Shown here one piece after another: positions 1-6,927 of a stretch of DNA of 64,000 bases. Every line of letters begins with the position of its first letter. Within the stretch, counting starts at the first letter, position 1. Location: contig OY282353.1 of assembly GCA_958295465.1 (NCBI GenBank), positions 5,385,001 through 5,449,000 on the forward strand. The letters run 5' to 3'. A program made the position numbers and the translations under genes. The notes under the pieces were generated by a model. That model did not search any database and had not been told where the DNA came from. It was given only the letters and a program-made list of their open reading frames with translations. The DNA is from an uncultured Gammaproteobacteria bacterium (GTDB taxonomy: Bacteria; Pseudomonadota; Gammaproteobacteria; HK1).

Positions 1-701
1 GGAAACCAGGCGTTCGAGGCGGTGCGGATCAACAGCCGGCTCGGCTCCCCGCACTCCTCGTTCGCATGGCGTCCCAGCCAGGGTCTCGCGCCCCGGCACT
101 TTCCCAACGGGAAGCTCGCAAAGTCCACCGCCTCGTGCATGCGCCGTGACCTGCCGCACTCGCAGCGCACGATCTGCTCCACCAGATCGCCGCTGGTGCC
201 GCGTTCGTTGAGCCACAGCCGCCCGTGGCAGGGATCGTCCGGCCCATGGACGAACCGATACCAGTCGACGTCGTCGATATGGCCCTTCGAGCAGGCGCGG
301 ACGAAGCGCGTCGCCACCACCGGCTTCCTGTCGTAGCGGCCGTTGGTGAGGGCGGTGCGCGGAACCATGCGCCGCGAGCGTGCGCCGGGCCCCGTGCCGG
401 AACCGGACTCCTGCACCACGAACCACTCGGGGAAGCGCCACGCGCCGATTCCCCGCTGCCGATCCTGCCAACCCTCCGGCTCCGGCGGCGGGGCGTAGAG
501 TCGCGGATTGGGAACGCCGGTCATGGACGCGAGCTTGGCCGAGAGGCGCGGCTCGTCGATCCTTTCCAGGTTCGTCTCGCCGCCCCAGGTATCGAGCCCG
601 CCCACGATGGCGGAGTCGTTGGGCAGGTCGATGAGCGCGCCCGGGCCGAAGGTGGTGATCACCTGGCTGCGGCGCAACTGCCCGTGCGCCCTCCCGTTCA
701 C
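1..701 (-). CDS. drmB: DISARM protein DrmB (DUF1998), 5' part only; gene runs off the left edge
   Basis: Partial gene; 233 codons are visible and the 3' part lies outside the window. The N-terminus reads LRRSQVITTFGPGALIDLP, the typical DrmB opening, followed by an aromatic and Cys-rich stretch (KGHIDDVDWYRF, VRCECGRS, CRGARPWLGRHANEEC) that fits the zinc-binding part of the DUF1998 family. In DISARM, DrmB forms a complex with the DrmA helicase that engages incoming phage DNA. I place the start at a GTG (699-701) that overlaps the drmA stop (TGA, 698-700) as GTGA, so the two genes are probably translationally coupled. No other plausible start lies nearby. Family call is from sequence recognition; the start is inference. 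Confidence 0.88.
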   Translation of the reverse strand, partial: MNGRAHGQLRRSQVITTFGPGALIDLPNDSAIVGGLDTWGGETNLERIDEPRLSAKLASMTGVPNPRLYAPPPEPEGWQDRQRGIGAWRFPEWFVVQESGSGTGPGARSRRMVPRTALTNGRYDRKPVVATRFVRACSKGHIDDVDWYRFVHGPDDPCHGRLWLNERGTSGDLVEQIVRCECGRSRRMHEAVDFASFPLGKCRGARPWLGRHANEECGEPSRLLIRTASNAWF

Positions 702-3700
702 GCGCCGCCGCCCCCGCCCAGCCGACTGGAGAGATCCCCGAGAAACAGGTTCACCTGCGGCTCCACGTCGCGAAGCGATCGGTTGGCGCGAAACTTCCGG
801 TGGTGGGAGGATTCGAAGTCGGTGTCCAGCATCTCCCGAAGCAGCGGCTTGCGGGTCGAGGCTTCGTATCTCTGGTACTGCATCGGCACCCCGTCACGGC
901 GGTAGTCGTCGCAGATCGCGCGCCAGGAATCGAACAGGTCGCCGATGCGGTTCCGGACGCTGCGCAGCCGTTCGGCACGTTCGGCGTCGTCCCCGAAGGG
1001 CTGCTCGCGGATCCGTGCCCCGAATGCGTCGAGCAACAGCGTTTCGAGCGCCGCGCGTTCCGCCTCGATGCCTTCCACCCCCTCCGGCGGCGTCATCGCC
1101 GGCCGGGCGTGGCGGGCCAGCGCCACCAGCGCTCCCGCAAAGCCCCGGTCCAGGGCGCGCGCGGCGAACGGGGTCACGCTCGAGACCTCGACCGAGCGGT
1201 AGAAGGTCTCGTGGTAGTGCCGGAAACGCTCGTAATGGGAACGATCTCGGGGTTTGTGGACGTTGTAGAGGGTCACCACCAGTCCGGGGCGGTGATCGTC
1301 CCGGCCGACCCGGCTGGTGGCCTGGATGTACTCCGAGTGCGTCTTCGGCTGGCCGTAGACCAGCATCAGCCCCAGACGCCGGATGTCCAGGCCCACCGAG
1401 ATCATGTTGGTCGCGATCGCGCAGTCCACCCGTTGGGTACGGTCGTGGAAGGGACGGTCGAGGCGCTTCCGCGCCTCGGCCACCTTGCCGGTCCCGACCC
1501 GCGAGGTCAGCTCGACCACGTCGGAGAAGCTCGTACGATCCCGGAACAGGCCCTCCGCTTCGCCGAGCCGCCGGCGGTCGCCGTACCGCTTGAGCGTGTT
1601 CTGCACCTCCTCCTCGAGGATCCGGCGGGCGCCCCCGAGCTCGCGCAGGCTGTTGAAGTAGCCGAGCACGGTCATGTAGGGGTCGGCCGGATTGGCCCGG
1701 TTGCGGACGGCGCCGGAGTCGCGCCAGGCCCGCTCGGCCGCGCCCATGAGGGCGAGCAGCACCCGGCGCATCGCCTCCTTCGGGTTGCGGCCCTGGGCGG
1801 CGACGCCGAAATACCTCCGCGCGTGCCTCTCGGATGCGGGCATGGCACGGGCGAACCAAGCGTCCCGGCGCTCCGGCCCCGGCGGCGGGAATACGTGGGT
1901 GGCGGGCCGTGCGAAGAGCGCCCGGATCTGCTCACGGGCATGGCGGACGGTGGCGGTCGAGGCGACGATCTTCGGCTTCACCCGCCGTCCGCCGATCTCA
2001 CGTGCGCACAGCGATTCGATCACCGTCTCGTAGAGTCCGGCCATGGTGCCGAGGGGGCCGGAGATCAGGTGCAGCTCGTCCTGGACGACGAGATCGGGCG
2101 GCGGCAGCGGACGCGCGAGGCGAGCGCCCCGGCGGGGCTCCGCGGCCCCGTAGAACCCGTGCGCGTCGTAGCGGTCGGCACCGCCCAGAAGCGCGCCGGA
2201 CTCCCCCACCCACGGCAGGGAGGCGAACTTGTCCACGGTGGCGATCAGGAACGCGGGGAGGCGCCGGTAGAGGGGCTCGTCCACCGCGACGATGGGTAGC
2301 GGACGGTCGCCGGAGAACTCGCACTGCCAGCTCGCGCACGCGATGCGCAGATCGGCCGGCTTGTCCGAATTCGGCAGCAGCGCGAAGGAATCCGGGGTGA
2401 AATCCTCGCCGCACCACGGACAGCTCTCCAGCGGGATGGGCGTCGGCTTGCCGCGCGGATTGTTCTTGTACTGGCTGACCTTGGCGCGGGCGGAGTCCGA
2501 ACGCCCGTCCCCCTTCGCGCCGAGATGGTTGGGCGTGCCCGCCTTGCCTACCCAGAGACCGATCTCGAACGGCCACTCGCCGAGCCGGCCGGCGGCATCC
2601 CCGCGGCGCTCCAGCTCCAGCGCGCAGACCAACCCGGCCGCGCGCCCGAGCTGATCGAGGGTCAGCAGCCGCAAGGTGTAGCGCATGATGACGCTGACCC
2701 CCGCTCCCGCGCGGCCGTTCTCGCCCGGGTGGCGGAGCCGCCGGAGGACCATGGTGAACGCGGCGAGGCCGAGATACGCCTCGGTCTTGCCGCCGCCGGT
2801 GGGGAAGAAGAGCAGGTCCACGAACTCACGCTCGGGATCGGCAGGGTCCGTGATGCCGGGGAGGTTCAGCAGGATGAAGGCGAGCTGGAAGGCCCGCCAG
2901 CGCGGGATATCGGAGCCGCCTTCGCGGGCGAGACGCCGCGAGAGGGCGGCGGCCACGGCGCGGTTCGCGGTACGGAAGGCGTCGAGCGCATCCGCATCGT
3001 CGGCCAGTGCCCGGATACCGCGCTCCATGCGGTCCGCGGCGGCCCCGGCGAGGCGCAAGAGCTGCTCGGCCGTCTCCCGGCGCTCGCCCGCCAGGGCGCC
3101 GAGATCCGTGCGCCGTTCCTCGATCCACGACCGGTAGCCCGTCACCAGCGGCGACAACGCCGTCTCCGCCGCGGAGCCGTCCGCGAGCGCGCCGAGCGCC
3201 TGCATGTCGAGCACCGCCTCCGGCGGGTCGAAGGTCTCCGTCTTCTCGACCTCGGCGGCGGGGGTCCAGGTGGTTCGGAGCACCCGGCAGGCGCCGTCCA
3301 CCAGCTCCCAGTCCGCGGAAACTCCGTGGCCGGTGGCGTACTCGGGGGTGTGGGCGTAGTGCAGGTCCGCGACGCGCTCGTCCCAATCGTCGCCCGAGAC
3401 CTCGCGAGGGTCGGGACGCGGGACGAAGGGGACCGCGCTCCGCACTTCGATCTCGGCTTGAAAGGCGAACGCCTCGTCCCGCTCGCGGTCCGGTGACGCG
3501 ATGCGGTCGTTCACCAGGAACAGGGACACCGAACGGGTTCCGGGCGCGATCCGGCCCGCGAAGCTCACGGCGTCCACCGGGCGCGCGACTGCGTGAAGGA
3601 CGAACCCGCCGGAGTTCGGGACAGGGAAACGGTGTGGGCCGGCGGAGCTCGGGGCAGGGTAGTGGCGCGGGTCGGCGGTCGTTGACGGCAGGGTCACCCG

Positions 3701-4375
3701 GACTGGCTCGGTGCGGGGGGTGCGTTGCCACCAGCTCCGGACCTGACTCCGGCTGGCTTCGTCGACGCCGGTTGCCGCTTCGTCGTCTCCGGGGTCCTCG
3801 CCGCGGATCCCCTTTCCGTCATCCTCGCTGCGGATCCCCTCCCCGCGGACCTCCTCTCCGGGCGCGGTGCCGCCGGTCTTCTCTCCAGGGGCTTCGCCGC
3901 CGGCGCCCTCTCCACTCTCCCCGGCCGTCTGCTGTCGGTCGCGCCCCGCTTCCGTTTCGCCGTCCGGCACGGCGCCGTCGCGGTTCGGGTCGCCGCCCTC
4001 CGCCTCGACCCGGTGGTAGTCACCCCAACGAACCAGGACCTCCAGTGCCTCGACCCCTTCGCCCACGAGGAAGCTCAGCCCCATGGACGAGGGAAAGAAT
4101 CCCTTCTTCGCGGCCCGGCGGTCTTCCGTGGAGTCGTCCCCGAGCCCCGCCCTTTCCGCGACCTCGGGCTCGTCGTCCACGTCCGCGTCCCCGCGCTGCC
4201 CGATCGGAGCGCCCCGGGGGACCAGAAACCCGGTGAGATACCAGTTGGACGGCCGCACCCAGCCCGGCAACCGTTCGTCCGCCAGCGGATGACCGGCCCA
4301 CGGGCCGACCAGGTCGAGTCGGAGCGCGCGGGCGATCTCCTCGCGGACCGCGGCAGATTCCACAGGACGAGTCAT
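698..4375 (-). CDS. drmA: DISARM helicase DrmA
   Basis: A 1225-residue superfamily 2 helicase, the core of DISARM. The N-terminus (EIARALRLDLVGPW, then RPSNWYLTGFLVPRGAP and FFPSSMGLSFLV) is the DrmA-specific opening. Helicase motifs are visible: FFPTGGGKTEAY (Walker A, bases about 2780-2815), VVQDELHLIS (motif II), VASTATVRHA (III), and ISVGLDI followed by YIQATSRVGRDD (V-VI). A CPWCG pair suggests a zinc site. A reading frame continues upstream to 4522 but overlaps vapC; homologues begin like MTRPVESAAVREE, so I use ATG 4375, 37 bases after the vapC stop, with a GGGGGTGG-type ribosome site. A Gly/Glu/Asp-rich linker (about bases 3700-3990) is unusually long. In DISARM, DrmA with DrmB acts on non-self DNA. 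Confidence 0.93.
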   Translation of the reverse strand: MTRPVESAAVREEIARALRLDLVGPWAGHPLADERLPGWVRPSNWYLTGFLVPRGAPIGQRGDADVDDEPEVAERAGLGDDSTEDRRAAKKGFFPSSMGLSFLVGEGVEALEVLVRWGDYHRVEAEGGDPNRDGAVPDGETEAGRDRQQTAGESGEGAGGEAPGEKTGGTAPGEEVRGEGIRSEDDGKGIRGEDPGDDEAATGVDEASRSQVRSWWQRTPRTEPVRVTLPSTTADPRHYPAPSSAGPHRFPVPNSGGFVLHAVARPVDAVSFAGRIAPGTRSVSLFLVNDRIASPDRERDEAFAFQAEIEVRSAVPFVPRPDPREVSGDDWDERVADLHYAHTPEYATGHGVSADWELVDGACRVLRTTWTPAAEVEKTETFDPPEAVLDMQALGALADGSAAETALSPLVTGYRSWIEERRTDLGALAGERRETAEQLLRLAGAAADRMERGIRALADDADALDAFRTANRAVAAALSRRLAREGGSDIPRWRAFQLAFILLNLPGITDPADPEREFVDLLFFPTGGGKTEAYLGLAAFTMVLRRLRHPGENGRAGAGVSVIMRYTLRLLTLDQLGRAAGLVCALELERRGDAAGRLGEWPFEIGLWVGKAGTPNHLGAKGDGRSDSARAKVSQYKNNPRGKPTPIPLESCPWCGEDFTPDSFALLPNSDKPADLRIACASWQCEFSGDRPLPIVAVDEPLYRRLPAFLIATVDKFASLPWVGESGALLGGADRYDAHGFYGAAEPRRGARLARPLPPPDLVVQDELHLISGPLGTMAGLYETVIESLCAREIGGRRVKPKIVASTATVRHAREQIRALFARPATHVFPPPGPERRDAWFARAMPASERHARRYFGVAAQGRNPKEAMRRVLLALMGAAERAWRDSGAVRNRANPADPYMTVLGYFNSLRELGGARRILEEEVQNTLKRYGDRRRLGEAEGLFRDRTSFSDVVELTSRVGTGKVAEARKRLDRPFHDRTQRVDCAIATNMISVGLDIRRLGLMLVYGQPKTHSEYIQATSRVGRDDHRPGLVVTLYNVHKPRDRSHYERFRHYHETFYRSVEVSSVTPFAARALDRGFAGALVALARHARPAMTPPEGVEGIEAERAALETLLLDAFGARIREQPFGDDAERAERLRSVRNRIGDLFDSWRAICDDYRRDGVPMQYQRYEASTRKPLLREMLDTDFESSHHRKFRANRSLRDVEPQVNLFLGDLSSRLGGGGGA

Positions 4376-4412
4376 GCCACCCCCGAATCGGCGATACATC
4401 CGACGACGGCCA

Positions 4413-4856
4413 TCAGGCCGAAAGCTCAACCACATCGAGTCCCGATGCGCGGGCCGCGGCGCGCTGTCGGTGGTCCAGGGACACCAACCCTGAAGCCGTC
4501 CGATCGAGTGCGGCGGCGACATGAAGCAGATCGATGGTGCGCACCCCGATGTCGACGGTCATGGTTGCGGACAGGCGCTCCGCTTCCGCACAAACCGATC
4601 CCCAATCGATCCCGCCCCGGATCAGCCGGCCGGCAGCCATGTCGCTTGCAAGCATGGCCATCGACGCGGCCAGTTGCTCATTACCGATCTCATCGCGAAA
4701 CCGCTTCAAACGCAGCGCATTTCTTATTTCGAGCTCATGCAGGTCGTTCACGATGACCGTTTCGCCCCGCATGGCAAGAAATCGAGCCACGGCATCGCTG
4801 GATTCTTCACGCACGTAGAGCTTTACCAGTACGCCCGAGTCGTAGTAGAGACTCAC
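4413..4856 (-). CDS. vapC: PIN-domain ribonuclease toxin, VapC family
   Basis: 147 residues, normal size for a VapC. The start MSLYYDSGVLVKLY supplies the first PIN acidic residue (D6), ELEIRNALRLKRF the conserved Glu, and RTIDLLHVAAAL and VSLDHRQ the remaining acidic residues. VapC toxins are Mg-dependent RNases held inactive by their antitoxin. The ATG overlaps the antitoxin stop by 4 bases (4853-4856), the usual coupled layout. The pair sits between the receiver gene and drmA, on the same strand as the DISARM operon. It may stabilise the island or be an independent passenger; the sequence cannot decide. Confidence 0.88.
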   Translation of the reverse strand: MSLYYDSGVLVKLYVREESSDAVARFLAMRGETVIVNDLHELEIRNALRLKRFRDEIGNEQLAASMAMLASDMAAGRLIRGGIDWGSVCAEAERLSATMTVDIGVRTIDLLHVAAALDRTASGLVSLDHRQRAAARASGLDVVELSA

Positions 4857-5098
4857 CGTTCGCCACGACCCTCGGCGATGGTCTGCGCCGCGGTGGTCCC
4901 GCCGCAGGTGGTCGGATAAACCGCCTGCAAACGCTTCTCCGCATGGCTCCAGTCGGATTGTGGCGGGACGGACGGCAGCGGAACGATCCGCGCAACGGGT
5001 CGCCCTCGACGGCGCACCTCGATCACTTCCCCCGCCTCCACGTCGGCAAGCACGGCGGCGAGATGGTGCTGGATGTGACGGACGTTGAAGGATTTCAT
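4853..5098 (-). CDS. Phd/YefM-type antitoxin partner of the VapC toxin
   Basis: About 81 residues from ATG 5098 (MKSFNVRHIQHHLAAVLADVEAGEVIEVRRRGRPVARIVP). This is the Phd/YefM N-terminal DNA-binding fold: a helix that places a dimer on an operator, then the EVxRRGRPVARIVP strand. The C-terminal tail (about 40 residues) should wrap the toxin. In-frame ATGs at 5110 and 5119 would add 4 or 7 residues, but they lie inside a perfect inverted repeat that looks like the operator, so I prefer 5098. The gene ends inside the vapC start. Confidence 0.82.
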   Translation of the reverse strand: MKSFNVRHIQHHLAAVLADVEAGEVIEVRRRGRPVARIVPLPSVPPQSDWSHAEKRLQAVYPTTCGGTTAAQTIAEGRGER

Positions 5099-5119
5099 GT
5101 TAGACAACATGCCTAACAT
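5097..5119. promoter_or_regulatory. Inverted-repeat operator at the antitoxin start
   Basis: ATGTTAG (5097-5103) and CTAACAT (5113-5119) form a perfect 7-bp inverted repeat with a 9-base spacer, directly over the candidate start codons of the antitoxin gene. Phd-type antitoxins bind such palindromes as dimers to repress their own operon. The position suggests autoregulation; binding is inferred. Confidence 0.5.
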
Positions 5120-5334
5120 GGCCAGGCGATGTCAATGCGTTCGGGAGTCGGCGCCGCCGGGCGGCGAGGCCACCCTCTGTCATGTCGCCTCCGGGAGCCT
5201 CGCCGCCGGCCCCTCTCTGCTCCGGCTCCGGTCGTCTTCCGCTGATCACGCTCCGTTTCCGTTTCGTCCCTTTTGCTCGGCAATGTACTTGTTCATAGCA
5301 AGGAAGATGACGGTAGTTCCCTCCGAGAGGTTAC

Positions 5335-6924
5335 TTAATTTCTCTGTTTTGTCTTCCTTCGTAGCCACTCCGAATCAGTTACAGCTACACGAGATAGCCC
5401 TGATGTGAATTCATGTGCAATGCGGTGAGCGAATTCCATCTTGAGTTCTCCCAACCAGTCGAATCGCACACTGTCCGCATCCGTGAAGTAGAAACCGGTA
5501 TCATCGTGTTTAGCGACAACCGATTCCGTATCCCGATCCGGCTGAAATCGCACCAATTCCCATCCACTCATCTCCATGCAAACTCCGACACGTGAATATT
5601 TGTCCTCTCTTGTACGCAGGACAATCTGAATTGGTTGGCCGTCAGGACATACCAATGGCAAAAGAAAGAAGGTGGTCATCCGTTGCAATCGTACACTGTC
5701 GCATCTCGGTCTCATACACACGAAAAACTGTTCCCTATTGCCATCAAATCTCCGAAGAACAGAACCCAATCTCAATGTAGGAGGAGGTGCATTGAAAACA
5801 GTGCGGAAGTTGAACATCCATGCAAAATATCGATCCAGTTCGTGGTCTGGATTCTTATCGTTGGAGAACGCTGCGGTTAGAAGATTGAAGCCTTGGTTTT
5901 TGCTCAAAGCGCCAGGTTTTCTTTTCTCAATACCATATTCCAGTAAGGCAATCGCCTCATCGCGAGACATCGACTGATCTTTCCCGATGGGGAATTCAGA
6001 ACTCGAAGATCCGAGCCATTCCTTGATGGCTTCCATCCCTGCTGGGCTCTCTTTGGCCATCGCTACTCCGTCGTCCACGACGCCATGAAGTTCGCTGGCA
6101 AGTTGATTCACCATATCCTGCTGCGAGTCGTCCGGGAAAGGCAGGCAAGCGCGGTGCGTCAGGAAAGCCGGATCGAGTCTAGAATCAAATCGTTCGAGAA
6201 TCTTGTGGGTATTTTCGCGGAGGGCGGCGAGGGCCGTAAGGGCGATATTCGGAAGCAAGCCTCCGGTCATGATTGCGAAATCCCTTATCAATTTCCGTGG
6301 GAGATCCGATTCCGAAACTGACCTCTCTTTAAGATTGACTGCAAGATTAACATCGGATTTGGCATATATCACGATACGGCAATGGCGACTGGAGAGCACG
6401 ACGCCATGTTCGCTGTCTTTGAATTTGCTAAATTGTTCAAGAATGGTTTGCCCAATAATCGAGATCTCCGGCTCTCCCGTATAGATCGCTATCAAACGAA
6501 GGCGTTTGCCGGCATCATCCTTCAAAATATGCTTCAGAATCGACAAGGTTCTCTCGCCGTGATCGTCATTGAGTCTCCAGTCCAGTATCACAATGTCCGT
6601 GCGCCTCACAGACGGCACGAGGGCATCGACTGCCATATCTCCGTCGAACGCAGGTGTGACAACGGCGCAGATCAAGCCATGCTCGGAGAAGGATTTCGAG
6701 AGCAGCCCTGCGTCAAGGCCGTGATCGGGTGGCTTCGCCGGTTCTGTTTCAGATTCTGTTTCTTCCTTCGCTCTGTGTACCCGTACCCGTGCATCCCGCC
6801 CCGGTGTTTCCAGGACTCCTGGTGGTTGTGCTGATCGGCGAATGTAAGCCTCATCGTCAACGATGACGACGGTTTGGAGAAAACGTTTTGCGATTTCCTC
6901 ACAACGCCGGTGAAAATCAGCCAT
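5335..6924 (-). CDS. Response-receiver domain protein paired with the GHKL sensor ATPase
   Basis: 529 residues. The first ~160 resemble a CheY-like receiver: VVIVDDE (residues 19-25) gives the acidic pair and IVILDWRLND gives the likely phospho-acceptor D115, with a 30-residue charged insert (40-70) between the first helix and the second strand. The remaining ~360 residues match no effector domain I recognise; there is no HTH. It starts 3 bases after the stop of the GHKL gene, so the two are surely co-expressed and probably form a kinase-receiver pair. Base composition is much less GC-rich than the flanking DISARM genes. Receiver call is good; output function is unknown. Confidence 0.72.
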   Translation of the reverse strand: MADFHRRCEEIAKRFLQTVVIVDDEAYIRRSAQPPGVLETPGRDARVRVHRAKEETESETEPAKPPDHGLDAGLLSKSFSEHGLICAVVTPAFDGDMAVDALVPSVRRTDIVILDWRLNDDHGERTLSILKHILKDDAGKRLRLIAIYTGEPEISIIGQTILEQFSKFKDSEHGVVLSSRHCRIVIYAKSDVNLAVNLKERSVSESDLPRKLIRDFAIMTGGLLPNIALTALAALRENTHKILERFDSRLDPAFLTHRACLPFPDDSQQDMVNQLASELHGVVDDGVAMAKESPAGMEAIKEWLGSSSSEFPIGKDQSMSRDEAIALLEYGIEKRKPGALSKNQGFNLLTAAFSNDKNPDHELDRYFAWMFNFRTVFNAPPPTLRLGSVLRRFDGNREQFFVCMRPRCDSVRLQRMTTFFLLPLVCPDGQPIQIVLRTREDKYSRVGVCMEMSGWELVRFQPDRDTESVVAKHDDTGFYFTDADSVRFDWLGELKMEFAHRIAHEFTSGLSRVAVTDSEWLRRKTKQRN

Positions 6925-6927
6925 TGT

